The notes below the pieces were generated by a model, which had not been told where the DNA came from, did no database searches, and was given only the letters and a program-made list of their open reading frames with translations. A DNA stretch of 12,205 nucleotides from Neisseria lactamica (GTDB taxonomy: Bacteria; Pseudomonadota; Gammaproteobacteria; Burkholderiales; Neisseriaceae), in the NCBI GenBank assembly GCA_001067655.1, contig JUNU01000381.1, forward strand, positions 1 to 12,205, given 5' to 3'. The stretch's first letter is position 1. Each line of letters opens with the position of its first letter. This document shows, piece by piece, positions 1 through 7,186 of the stretch. A program made the position numbers and the translations under genes.

Positions 1-51
1 GTACTGTCTGCGGCTTCGTCGCCTTGTCCTGATTTTTGTTAATCCACTATA
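1..51. repeat. Correia repeat element (CREE), right part, cut by the window start
   Basis: The stretch ends in TTAATCCACTATA (39-51), the terminal inverted repeat of the neisserial Correia element, whose other end reads TATAGTGGATTAA. The preceding internal sequence (ACTGTCTGCGGCTTCGTCGC from base 3) is also typical of these elements. Only one end is present, so the element continues outside the window. Bases 3-51 match the reverse complement of the last 50 bases of the window except for a few positions near the terminal repeat. CREEs are non-autonomous mobile elements that can carry promoters and IHF sites, but neither can be assigned from this partial copy. Bases 52-173 hold no recognisable gene. 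Confidence 0.85.
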
Positions 52-173
52 TTTGGAATCGGCGCGGACGGTATGATGCTGTCCGCCAAATTGCCCGTGG
101 TTACGTTGTTTTGTCCCGATGGATATTCGATTTGCGATTAGGCTGGCGTGTTAGAGGGAAGTTGTCCTCAAAC

Positions 174-212
174 CAAAAAAGGTCGTCTGAAAAGTTTCAG
201 ACGACCTTTTTT
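174..212. terminator. Inverted uptake-sequence pair, terminator of lptD-surA
   Basis: AGGTCGTCTGAA (180-191) and its reverse complement (196-207) face each other across a very short loop, flanked by A-runs and T-runs. The result is a symmetric hairpin with T tails on both strands. It lies 12 bases beyond the surA stop on the minus strand, the usual place for a neisserial uptake-sequence terminator. Confidence 0.85.
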
Positions 213-223
213 CAACAACATTA

Positions 224-1210
224 TTAGCGGATGTTGACATACGCGCCTGAGTGCAGGTCGCGCAGCAGGTTTGCTGTGGCTTGTTGGGCTTTTTGTCCGG
301 ACATATATTGGCGTACGGCGTTGCGTTGGCGCTCTTCGGGCGTACCGGCGTCACGGACGTCGTTCAGCTTGATGATGTGCCAGCCGAATTGTGTGCGTAC
401 GGGCGGGCTGATTTGACCGGGTTTGAGCTTGTGGACGGCTTCTTCAAACGGCGCGACCATCATGCCGTCGGCGAACCAACCCAAATCACCGCCGCTGTTC
501 GCGCTGCCGTCTTGCGAATATTGGCGCGCCAAACCGGCGAAGTCTGCGCCGCTGCGGGCTTGTGCGTAGATTTTGCGGATGGTGCTTTCCGCGCCGACCG
601 CAGCGTTTTCGTTGTCGGCCTTAATCAGAATGTGTTGCGCATTGTATTGGCGCAGCGGCTCGCCTTCGGGCAGGGCGATGCCTTGCTGTTTCGCCTGTTC
701 GATGGCGCGTGCAACTTCGGCATCGCTGACGCGGCTGTGCTGCATGACTGCCTGTTGGCGCACTTTTTCTGCGATGATGCTGTCCGCAATTTCACGGCGG
801 ATAGAGGCAGACGGGTTTTTCAGTGAAGGATTGGCGGCAATGACCGCCTCGATTTCTGCGTTATCTACTTGAATATTCTTTCGTTTGCCCGCTTGGATAA
901 TCAGGGATTGGTTGATGAGTTGCGCCAGAACTTGTTCGCGCAATTCGTTATCGCCGATTTGTGTGCCTTTAGGGATGGTTCGGCGCGCCCGTTCGACTGC
1001 CTGCGCCAGTTGGCGGCGGGTAATCACTTCGTTGTCGGCGATGGCGGCAATGCCGTCGCTCAGATGTACGCCGTCAGAACGGGTTTCGGTATCGGTCGTC
1101 TGAACAGCGACGGGTTTGACGGATTTTTTTACTGTTTTGGCCTTAGGGGCTGCGTGTGCGTTCAATGCCAGACCGAGTGCGGCGGCAAGAATCAGGGGTT
1201 TGACGTTCAT
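224..1210 (-). CDS. surA: Periplasmic peptidyl-prolyl cis-trans isomerase, SurA-like chaperone
   Basis: This 328-aa protein begins with a signal peptide (residues 1-20, ending NAHA). Residues about 50-170 form a SurA-type N-terminal chaperone region, including IADNEVITRRQL. A single parvulin/rotamase domain spans about 189-285 (AQHILIK, then SGGDLGWFADGMM, then FGWHIIKL). SurA escorts unfolded outer-membrane proteins, LptD among them, through the periplasm. E. coli SurA has two parvulin domains (428 aa) and this one has only one, as in other Neisseria. Its ATG overlaps the lptD stop as ATGA, so translation is probably coupled. Two TAA codons stand in tandem at its end (224-226 and 221-223). 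The gene order lptD-surA is conserved in many proteobacteria and supports the name. Confidence 0.9.
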   Translation of the reverse strand: MNVKPLILAAALGLALNAHAAPKAKTVKKSVKPVAVQTTDTETRSDGVHLSDGIAAIADNEVITRRQLAQAVERARRTIPKGTQIGDNELREQVLAQLINQSLIIQAGKRKNIQVDNAEIEAVIAANPSLKNPSASIRREIADSIIAEKVRQQAVMQHSRVSDAEVARAIEQAKQQGIALPEGEPLRQYNAQHILIKADNENAAVGAESTIRKIYAQARSGADFAGLARQYSQDGSANSGGDLGWFADGMMVAPFEEAVHKLKPGQISPPVRTQFGWHIIKLNDVRDAGTPEERQRNAVRQYMSGQKAQQATANLLRDLHSGAYVNIR

Positions 1211-3615
1211 GGGGTAACTACCTCGTTGGTTTTGCTGTAGCCGGGAATGGCCAAGCGCAGTTTTTCAAATGGATTGTTGCCGAGATTGCTCAGGTCTTTG
1301 AGTTGGAGATTGAAGAATACGGCGTTTTTGCGGCTGTTTTCGCCGGTCACGTAGCGTTGTCCGACAAGGTTTGCGCTCCAGCAGCCGCAGTTGCTTTTAT
1401 ATTCAGCTCCTACCAGCATTTCAAGAGGTTTCTTGGCTTGAATTTCGTAGTTGTAACGTGCAACTGCGTAAAGGTTTTTACGGATAGGCCATTGTGCCGC
1501 CAAATCGACTTGGCGGATTTTATCGTAGAAATAGTTGCCGTCGGATTGCAGGTAAATGCGTTCGTTGCGACCGTATTTGTAACGCGCGCTCAATACTTTG
1601 CCCGGCTCGGGATTGTAGCGGATGGTCGCGGCGTAGCTTTCGGCGCGGCTTTCGTTTTGGTTGTAGTGGACATCGAAGCCGGCATGGATGCTATTGCTCA
1701 GTTTGCCGTGCGCAAAGCCGACCCAGTCGGATTGGCTGCGTTCATAACGGCCGACGCTGCCGTCCAGCAATACGTTGTCGTTTTTTAAATAAAACTTCTG
1801 TCCGATACCGGCGCGGAACAGCTCGGCACCGTTGTTCGGGTCAAGGAAGCGGGTTTGCGCGGCGGCGGTCAGGCTGTTGGCGGAGTTGATGCGGTCGTTG
1901 CCGACGTATAAGTTCTCACGGAAAAGCTGGTTGTAAGAAAAGCTGTTTTCCGAGGTGTCGAAATTAGGTAAGTCGTTTTGGGACTTGGTTGGGATGTAGT
2001 TGTAGAACAGGCGCGGTTCGAGGGTTTGCAGATAGGCTTTGCCGAACAAATTGGCGTTGCGCTCGAAGGTCATGCCGGTATCGACGTTGAATATCGGCAA
2101 TACGCGGCTGACGCGTCGGCCGGATTGGTTGCCGAACGAGCCTAAGTCGTAATAAGTCGCGTGTACCCCGATTTTCGGACGGATATAGCCCCATTGGTTG
2201 TTGAAATCCCAACGGACGCTGGGATACAGCACGGTACGGCTGCCGTCTTGTTTGCTGTCGTGTACGAAACGGGTGAACTGGCTGAATACGTTGATATTCG
2301 CCTTGCCCATGGTTTTCTGCCAACGTCCGGTCAGGCGCGGCATGATGGCGTAGGGTTCGTCTTTGTAACCGTTTTGGTTGGCAAGGGTTTGGTATTTCTG
2401 TACGTTCAGCGCGCCGTCAAAAGAGCCGCCCCAGACATTGTCGCCGTAGTTCAGCCACAGTTGGCGGTTGAGGTTGACATTGCTGGCAATGTCTTCGCGT
2501 CCGTAGAAATCTCGGTAGTAATTGTCGTCTGAAACCTGATTGAAGCTGATGCCGCCGCTGAGTTTGTCAGTCAGTTGGTGGTTGTGGTCAAACTTGATTT
2601 GATAGCGGTTGTTTTCGTGGCGTTTTTTATCGTACGGCATCCAATCGCCGTCGATGACGCCGTTAAATTTCGGTTCGAGATAGCGAACCTGTCCGCCAAG
2701 CTGCACACCGCGCGAGCTGATGATGCCGGGGCGGAAAGTGGCGTCCAAATTGGGGGCGAGGTTGAAGTAATAAGGGAGGGCGAGTTCCAAACCGTCCGAA
2801 CCGGTTGCCAGCGTCGGAACCAGCAGACCGCTCTTGCGATGACCGTTGAGCGGGAAATCCGCCCAAGGCGTATAAAGCACCGGAACGCCGCCGAACACCA
2901 GCGACGCGTCTTTTGCCACGCCTATGCCCGTTTCCTGATCGGTTTCGATGCTTTTCGCTTTGATGTACCAACTCGCATCACCGGGCGAGCAGGTATTGAA
3001 TTTGGTATTGATGAGCTTGTACAGCCCTTTGCCTTTCATTTCCGCCTTTTCGCTGACGCTTTGGAGGCGGCGGCCGTCTTTTTCGGCATCGACGCGGACG
3101 TATTCGCTCGAGCCGGTATTGTCTTTCAGGTTGTACACCAAAGTATCGCCGCTGACGGTCGAACCGTCTTGATACAGCTTAAAGCGGTCGCCCGCCCTGA
3201 CGGTATCGCTGGTTTGGTCGTAATCCGCCCAATCGGCGTTTAACACTTCCTGATTGCGCTCGATGATGACATCGCCTTCAGCGCGGACGGCGACTTTCGA
3301 CTGTCCGGCAACCTTGTCCGCAATCACGCGGGTGTAATCCTGCGGCAGGGCTTCTTCGCCGCTGCGTTTGATTTCAGGCTGCTTGTTTGCTTCGGAAACC
3401 TGATGCTGGCAAAACAGGCAGGTATCGCCTAAGGACAATTTGTCCTGATCGGTCGGACGATGGTTCTCCACGCTTTGAACCGCAGGCGGGGTGGTCTTTA
3501 CCGGCTCGTAATCGGCAGGTTGCGGCAAAGATGCATTTTGCGCATATGCCCCTCCCGCGCCGAAGCCGACGCTTAACGCCAAAACCAATGGTTTGAGTGA
3601 AAATAAACGAGCCAA
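1207..3615 (-). CDS. lptD: LPS-assembly outer-membrane protein LptD (Imp/OstA)
   Basis: LptD is the outer-membrane beta-barrel that, with the lipoprotein LptE, inserts lipopolysaccharide (lipooligosaccharide in Neisseria) into the outer leaflet. The 802-aa protein has a signal peptide (about 1-25, ending GGAYA). It continues with a periplasmic OstA/LptA-like beta-jellyroll (about 92-210, with VAVRAEGDVIIERNQEVLNA) and then a long barrel domain. Cysteines lie at C66 and C69 (CLFC), C209 (FNTC) and C743/C745 (CGC); the C-terminal pair matches the family's disulfide cysteines that tie jellyroll to barrel. The start codon is TTG (3613-3615) with AGGGG about seven bases upstream. The next methionine is near residue 193, and MARLFSLKPLVLAL is, from memory, how meningococcal LptD begins. 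The gene is divergent from amgK across 69 bases and overlaps surA downstream. Confidence 0.95.
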   Translation of the reverse strand: MARLFSLKPLVLALSVGFGAGGAYAQNASLPQPADYEPVKTTPPAVQSVENHRPTDQDKLSLGDTCLFCQHQVSEANKQPEIKRSGEEALPQDYTRVIADKVAGQSKVAVRAEGDVIIERNQEVLNADWADYDQTSDTVRAGDRFKLYQDGSTVSGDTLVYNLKDNTGSSEYVRVDAEKDGRRLQSVSEKAEMKGKGLYKLINTKFNTCSPGDASWYIKAKSIETDQETGIGVAKDASLVFGGVPVLYTPWADFPLNGHRKSGLLVPTLATGSDGLELALPYYFNLAPNLDATFRPGIISSRGVQLGGQVRYLEPKFNGVIDGDWMPYDKKRHENNRYQIKFDHNHQLTDKLSGGISFNQVSDDNYYRDFYGREDIASNVNLNRQLWLNYGDNVWGGSFDGALNVQKYQTLANQNGYKDEPYAIMPRLTGRWQKTMGKANINVFSQFTRFVHDSKQDGSRTVLYPSVRWDFNNQWGYIRPKIGVHATYYDLGSFGNQSGRRVSRVLPIFNVDTGMTFERNANLFGKAYLQTLEPRLFYNYIPTKSQNDLPNFDTSENSFSYNQLFRENLYVGNDRINSANSLTAAAQTRFLDPNNGAELFRAGIGQKFYLKNDNVLLDGSVGRYERSQSDWVGFAHGKLSNSIHAGFDVHYNQNESRAESYAATIRYNPEPGKVLSARYKYGRNERIYLQSDGNYFYDKIRQVDLAAQWPIRKNLYAVARYNYEIQAKKPLEMLVGAEYKSNCGCWSANLVGQRYVTGENSRKNAVFFNLQLKDLSNLGNNPFEKLRLAIPGYSKTNEVVTP

Positions 3616-3684
3616 AATCGCCCCTTAAATCGGTTTGCCAGTTAGAATAGCGGTTATTTTAACCTGAAAATCCGCGACACCGCT

Positions 3685-4689
3685 ATGCAACGACAAACCG
3701 AATTACAAAATTGGCTGCACGCCGTCTATCCCGAACAAAACTTTGAATTGAGCTTCGCCGCCGCCGATGCCGACTTCCGACGCTACTTCCGCGCTACTTT
3801 TGCCGACGGCAAGACCGTCATCTGCATGGACGCGCCGCCCGATAAAATGAGCGTCGCTCCTTACCTAAAAGTGCAAAAACTTTTCAATATGCTTAACGTT
3901 CCCCAAGTATTGCACGCCAATGAAGCACAAGGATTTATGGTGCTAAACGACTTGGGCAGCACCACTTTCCTGACCGCCATGCAGCAAGAGCAAGGCGCGG
4001 ATGCACACAAAGTCCTGCTGCTTGAAGCCATAGACGAATTGGTCGGGCTGCAAAAGGCCAGCCGTGCAGGCGAATTGCCCGAATACGACCGCGACATCAT
4101 GCTGCGCGAAATCAACCTGTTCCCCGAATGGTTCGTCGCCAAAGAACTCGGACGCGAACTCAACTTCAAACAACGCCAGCTTTGGCAGCAAACCATCGAC
4201 ACCCTGTTGCCGCCGTTGCTTGCCCAGCCGCAGGTGTACGTCCACCGCGACTTCATCGTCCGCAACCTTATGCTCACAACCGGCCGCCCCGGCGTACTCG
4301 ACTTCCAAGACGCACTCTACGGCCCGATTTCCTACGACTTGGTTTCCCTCCTGCGCGATGCCTTCATCGAATGGGAAGAAGAATTCGTCTTGGACTTGGT
4401 CATCCGTTACTGGGAAAAAGCCCGCGCCGCCGGATTGCCCGTACCCGCCGCGTTTGACGAGTTTTACCGCTGGTTTGAATGGATGGGCGTACAACGCCAT
4501 CTGAAAGTCGCCGGCATCTTCGCCCGCCTGTACTACCGAGACGGCAAAGACAAATACCGCCCCGAAATCCCACGCTTCCTCAACTACCTGCGCCGCACCT
4601 CCCGCCGCTACACCGAGCTTGCACCGCTTTACGCGCTGTTGGTTGAACTGGTCGGCGACGATGAATTGGAAACCGGGTTTACGTTTTAA
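3685..4689 (+). CDS. amgK: Anomeric MurNAc/GlcNAc kinase AmgK (aminoglycoside phosphotransferase fold)
   Basis: This 334-aa protein has the APH/choline-kinase fold. The catalytic loop is HRDFIVRN (H187, D189, N194) and the metal-binding motif is LDFQDALYGP (D206, D209). AmgK phosphorylates N-acetylmuramate and N-acetylglucosamine at C1 for peptidoglycan recycling, bypassing de novo UDP-MurNAc synthesis. The name rests on the fold and on position beside lptD-surA, where Pseudomonas carries amgK-murU. No murU follows here: the next gene is the convergent pyrI. A conserved Neisseria kinase of other substrate is the alternative. The ATG has no clear Shine-Dalgarno within 15 bases (TCCGCGACACCGCT precedes it), so initiation may be weak or from a short or absent leader. 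The gene ends at a shared bidirectional terminator. Confidence 0.8.
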   Translation: MQRQTELQNWLHAVYPEQNFELSFAAADADFRRYFRATFADGKTVICMDAPPDKMSVAPYLKVQKLFNMLNVPQVLHANEAQGFMVLNDLGSTTFLTAMQQEQGADAHKVLLLEAIDELVGLQKASRAGELPEYDRDIMLREINLFPEWFVAKELGRELNFKQRQLWQQTIDTLLPPLLAQPQVYVHRDFIVRNLMLTTGRPGVLDFQDALYGPISYDLVSLLRDAFIEWEEEFVLDLVIRYWEKARAAGLPVPAAFDEFYRWFEWMGVQRHLKVAGIFARLYYRDGKDKYRPEIPRFLNYLRRTSRRYTELAPLYALLVELVGDDELETGFTF

Positions 4690-4722
4690 AAGACCGATGG
4701 CTCTGTGCCATTCTTGATAACG

Positions 4723-4769
4723 AAAAAGGTCGTCTGAAAACCTGATTTTCAAGTTTTCAGACGACCTTT
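4723..4769. terminator. Bidirectional uptake-sequence hairpin between amgK and pyrI
   Basis: AGGTCGTCTGAA (4727-4738) and its reverse complement (4756-4767) form a stem extended by A/T pairs on both sides of a loop of about ten bases, with AAAAA before and TTT after. It sits between convergent amgK (ends 4689) and pyrI (ends 4801) and can serve both. Bases 4690-4800 contain nothing else recognisable. Confidence 0.85.
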
Positions 4770-4800
4770 CGCATTCATGCCGGTCTAGCCTTAACTGAAA

Positions 4801-5259
4801 CTAAGCCTCCGTCACGGAATCGCGGCTGAAGGTTTTTTCGCAGTAGTGGCATTTGAGCTTGGTCTGCCCGCTTTGTTTGCGGACGTAGAAGCGGCTTTTC
4901 ACCGGCTCACCGTGGCTGGCGCAGTTGGTGTTTGGGCAGCGGAACACTTCGGCGATTTCTTCGGGCAGGGTGAGCCGGCGTTTGTTGATGACTTTGAAGT
5001 GGTCGATGGTGTTGACGACGGCTTCGGGGGCGAAGAGGGCGAGGCGGTTGGCGGCGTTGTCGTCCAGCCAGACGCCGGTGATTTTGATGATGTCTTTGCT
5101 GCCTTGGGTTTTGCTGGGCAGGTTGAAGCCGACGGTGACGGCGCTGCCGTAGTGCAGCAGTTTGAATTGGCGCAGGATAATCAGGCCTTTGCCGGCGGGG
5201 ATGTGATCGATGACGGTGCCTTTTTCGATGGCTTCGACGCTGAGTTTGGGGGTTTCCAT
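4801..5259 (-). CDS. pyrI: Aspartate carbamoyltransferase regulatory chain
   Basis: This 152-aa protein matches the size of E. coli PyrI. The N-terminal allosteric domain (about 1-98) has the typical opening LSVEAIEKGTVIDHIPAG, which contributes to the CTP/ATP effector site. The C-terminal zinc domain carries C108-x4-C113 and C137-x2-C140, the four cysteines that hold Zn2+ and contact the catalytic chain. It assembles with PyrB trimers into the allosteric ATCase dodecamer that commits carbamoyl phosphate to pyrimidine synthesis and is inhibited by CTP. Its ATG lies nine bases after the pyrB stop, and the pyrB TAA abuts its Shine-Dalgarno AAGGAG, indicating translational coupling and balanced subunit production. 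Confidence 0.97.
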   Translation of the reverse strand: METPKLSVEAIEKGTVIDHIPAGKGLIILRQFKLLHYGSAVTVGFNLPSKTQGSKDIIKITGVWLDDNAANRLALFAPEAVVNTIDHFKVINKRRLTLPEEIAEVFRCPNTNCASHGEPVKSRFYVRKQSGQTKLKCHYCEKTFSRDSVTEA

Positions 5260-5268
5260 ATTTGCTCC

Positions 5269-6189
5269 TTATACTTCTTCGTTCAACACCAGCGATAAAA
5301 TCGCCATGCGGGCGTAAACGCCATTGGTCGCCTGCTCGAAATAGTAGGCGTGCGGCGTGGCATCGACGTCGGGGTGGATTTCGTCAACGCGCGGCAGGGG
5401 GTGCAGCACGCGCAGGTTGGGGCGGGCGTTGGCGAGCATGGCGGCGTTGAGGTTGAATTTGCCTTGGATTTTGGCGAACTCTTGTTCGTCGAAGCGTTCG
5501 CGTTGGACGCGGGTCATGTATAGGATGTCCGCCCATTCGACGGCGGCTTCGAGGTCGGGCAGGATTTGGTAGCGGCAGCCTGCGGTTTCGAGTTCTTCGG
5601 TGATGTATTCGGGCATGGCGAGGCTGGGCGGGGAGACGAAGGCGAATTCGCAGTCCCAGCGTTTGAGGGCTTGGCAGAGGGAATGGACGGTGCGGCCGTA
5701 TTTGAGGTCGCCCGCCATGGCGATTTTGAGCTTGTTCAGACGACCTTGGGTTTCGTAGATGGTCACGAGGTCGAGCAGGGTTTGGCTGGGGTGTTGGTTG
5801 GTGCCGTCGCCGGCGTTGATGACGGGGACTTTGGAAAACTCGGCGGACACGCGCGCCGCGCCGTCTTTGGGGTGGCGTTGGATGATGGCGTCGGTGTAGC
5901 TGGAGATGATGCGGGCGGTGTCGGCGAGGGTTTCGCCTTTTTTCGCGCTGGTGTTCGCGCCGTCGGAGAAGCCGATGACTTTGCCGCCCAAGCGTTGTAC
6001 GGCGGTTTCAAACGACAGGCGCGTGCGGGTGGAGGGTTCGAAAAAGCATGAGCCGATGAGTTTGCCTTCGAGCAGGTCGTCGCGCGGGTCGGCTTTGAGC
6101 TTGAGGGCGGTTTGCAGGAGCAGCTCGAGCTGTTCGGTCGTCAGGTCGGAAATAGAAATGACGTGTTGTCGGTAAAGCGGGTTGGGCAT
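5269..6189 (-). CDS. pyrB: Aspartate carbamoyltransferase catalytic chain
   Basis: PyrB condenses carbamoyl phosphate with L-aspartate to N-carbamoyl-aspartate, the first committed step of pyrimidine synthesis, in the cytoplasm. The protein is 306 aa from the ATG at 6189. A frame-compatible TTG lies six codons upstream, but AAGGAAG sits four bases before the ATG and overlaps that TTG reading, so the ATG is chosen. Carbamoyl-phosphate-binding STRTR is at 53-57, the catalytic-loop Ser81/Lys84 in SAKKGE, HPSQT at 133-137 and HPLP at 263-266, all as in active ATCases. It is the first gene of pyrB-pyrI and follows a leader with an attenuator. An uptake sequence is embedded in the coding region at 5735-5746 (codons for GRLN). 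Confidence 0.97.
   Translation of the reverse strand: MPNPLYRQHVISISDLTTEQLELLLQTALKLKADPRDDLLEGKLIGSCFFEPSTRTRLSFETAVQRLGGKVIGFSDGANTSAKKGETLADTARIISSYTDAIIQRHPKDGAARVSAEFSKVPVINAGDGTNQHPSQTLLDLVTIYETQGRLNKLKIAMAGDLKYGRTVHSLCQALKRWDCEFAFVSPPSLAMPEYITEELETAGCRYQILPDLEAAVEWADILYMTRVQRERFDEQEFAKIQGKFNLNAAMLANARPNLRVLHPLPRVDEIHPDVDATPHAYYFEQATNGVYARMAILSLVLNEEV
5735..5746 (-). repeat. DNA uptake sequence inside pyrB
   Basis: An exact AGGTCGTCTGAA on the minus strand, translated as part of TQGRLNKLK. It is unpaired, so it serves uptake rather than termination. Confidence 0.9.
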
Positions 6190-6213
6190 TCGGCTTCCTT
6201 TCTTCAATTCGGC

Positions 6214-6238
6214 AAAAACCCCGCTAAGGCGGGGTTTT
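6214..6238 (-). terminator. Rho-independent attenuator upstream of pyrB
   Basis: On the minus strand AAAACCCCGC and GCGGGGTTTT form a perfect 10-bp stem around a CTTA loop, followed by a run of five T. It ends about 25 bases before the pyrB ATG and lies after the operon's promoter, so transcription must read through it to reach pyrB. This is the position of the E. coli pyrBI attenuator. The stop codon of a short leader ORF overlaps the base of its first arm. Confidence 0.85.
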
Positions 6239-6308
6239 ACGAAACAACGACGGACGCGCCGCGGCGTGCGGTACGGGCAAAACGGGCGGGGCGGGCGTTA
6301 AGGCGCAT
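6237..6308 (-). CDS. Putative pyrBI leader peptide (PyrL-like)
   Basis: An ATG at 6308-6306 opens a 23-codon ORF, very rich in Arg and Ala (MRLNARPARFARTARRG...), that ends in SVVVS and a TAA at 6239-6237. The stop overlaps the first arm of the attenuator, so a ribosome reaching it would block hairpin formation. The last codons are U-rich in the RNA (GUCGUUGUUUCGU), as expected for a site where polymerase slows when UTP is scarce. In enteric pyrBI, close ribosome following during such a pause causes read-through. No good Shine-Dalgarno is visible (an uptake sequence occupies that spot), so translation is unproven. The name is withheld because the peptide is recognised by position, not by sequence. 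Confidence 0.6.
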   Translation of the reverse strand: MRLNARPARFARTARRGASVVVS

Positions 6309-6320
6309 GGGTCGTCTGAA
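6309..6320 (+). repeat. Uptake-sequence variant in the pyrBI leader
   Basis: GGGTCGTCTGAA, differing from the common form only in the first base. On the minus strand it is the transcribed leader just before the leader-peptide ATG, where a Shine-Dalgarno would be expected. Confidence 0.8.
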
Positions 6321-6339
6321 ATCAGTTTGAGGTGGCGGT

Positions 6340-6348
6340 ATTATCGCA
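6340..6348 (-). promoter_or_regulatory. Probable extended -10 promoter of pyrBI
   Basis: The minus strand reads TGCGATAAT, an extended -10 (TGn plus GATAAT). No good -35 hexamer is seen 16-18 bases upstream, which an extended -10 can tolerate. Initiation would fall near 6330-6334, giving a leader of about 140 bases that includes the leader ORF and attenuator. Confidence 0.5.
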
Positions 6349-6380
6349 TATTTGACGGGATGGGGTTTCGGATTTTCGTG

Positions 6381-6428
6381 AAAAAGGGTCGTCTGAAAAA
6401 TGGGGTTTCATCCTTTTCAGACGACCTG
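6381..6428 (-). terminator. Uptake-sequence hairpin, terminator of the 127-aa gene
   Basis: GGGTCGTCTGAA (6386-6397) and TTCAGACGACCT (6416-6427) pair across an 18-base loop. On the minus strand the hairpin is followed by CTTTTTC. It begins three bases after the stop of the gene at 6431-6814 and separates it from the pyrBI promoter. Confidence 0.8.
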
Positions 6429-6430
6429 CT

Positions 6431-6814
6431 TTATTCGGTTTTGCCCGTCAGGGCTTTCATACAAAGCTGATATTCCGCCTTGCCCGTATCTCGGGCGAAG
6501 ATGGCGTAGTCGGATTTGGGGACGGCGTTCAAAGCCGATTGCGGAAAGTGGTAGATTTCTTGCGCCACACGCTCGGTTAGCCCTTGAATGAAGGAGCGGC
6601 TGTAATCGTTTTTGGCAACAACCATAAAGCGTTCGTTCATTTTCTCGACGGCTTGTCCGACGCCCGTACCGGACAAACGTTCACCCATGGCGGTTTGAGC
6701 CATCAGTCCGACCAGGGCGCATTGGTCTTGGAAGGATGCTTCTTGCGGTTCGGCTTGTGCAGCGGTGAATGCGGCGGCGAGCAGGAGGGCTGCGGTATAT
6801 TTTTGTATGTTCAT
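6431..6814 (-). CDS. Small exported protein of unknown function
   Basis: This 127-aa protein has a clear signal peptide (1-21, hydrophobic ALLLAAAFTAA, cleavage after AQA), so it is predicted periplasmic or secreted; there is no lipobox cysteine. The mature part is about 106 residues, mostly helix-forming, with two cysteines far apart (C32 and C118) that could form one disulfide linking both ends. The family is not recognised. The Shine-Dalgarno is weak (AAAGAAA before ATG). It is transcribed alone, ends at its own uptake-sequence terminator, and lies upstream of pyrBI on the same strand. Base composition is like that of its housekeeping neighbours, so it appears to be a core Neisseria gene. 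Function is unknown. Confidence 0.8.
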   Translation of the reverse strand: MNIQKYTAALLLAAAFTAAQAEPQEASFQDQCALVGLMAQTAMGERLSGTGVGQAVEKMNERFMVVAKNDYSRSFIQGLTERVAQEIYHFPQSALNAVPKSDYAIFARDTGKAEYQLCMKALTGKTE

Positions 6815-7186
6815 GGTGGTTTCTTTGGAATAGAGGTTGTTGGAGCAGGCGGGAATTTACATGAAGTATTCTGTGGTGGCAACAACACGAAGCCGGCAGG
6901 ATTTCAGGCGTGAAAAAGCAAGAAGGCGAAACCGTTTACCGTTTGGGCATTATTCGCGGGCGAAACGGCGATGAACATCAGACGCAGGTCGTCTGAATTT
7001 TACTTGCCGGAATGATTTAAGGCTATTTGAAATAGTATCAGACAGTCTTATGTTATTCCCTATGAATTTAAGCAGTTGCCGGAAATTTTGTGAAAACATC
7101 ATAGGACGTACCGATAATTTGAGAACTTATCTTCCTGTTTAATAGTCTATTTTATTGTCGAGAATACCCCGACAGGATTCCATGAT
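6815..7186. other. Intergenic region with one uptake sequence, no assigned gene
   Basis: About 370 bases lie between the divergent 127-aa gene and the membrane-protein gene. They hold one unpaired uptake sequence (6986-6997). A 28-codon reading from GTG at 6910 to TGA at 6996 is too short to call, and its stop is the uptake sequence itself. The right part is AT-rich and presumably carries the promoter of the gene at 7187: TTGTGA (7090-7095) and GATAAT lie about 19 bases apart, which is a wide spacing. No RNA gene is recognised. Confidence 0.5.
6986..6997 (+). repeat. Unpaired DNA uptake sequence
   Basis: An exact AGGTCGTCTGAA without an inverted partner nearby, in non-coding DNA. Confidence 0.9.

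Noticed and set aside
36..227. 63-codon plus-strand frame at the window start
   Set aside because: It begins inside the Correia element and runs through the uptake-sequence terminator, with no ribosome-binding site or family resemblance.
6190..6207. Upstream TTG start for pyrB adding six residues
   Set aside because: The TTG frame runs through the Shine-Dalgarno AAGGAAG, which is well placed for the ATG at 6189, and PyrB proteins begin near this ATG.
6910..6996. 28-codon reading from GTG (KKQEGETVYRLGIIRGRNGD...) ending in the uptake sequence
   Set aside because: It has protein-like composition but no ribosome-binding site, no known family and a very short length; it may be a gene remnant or chance.
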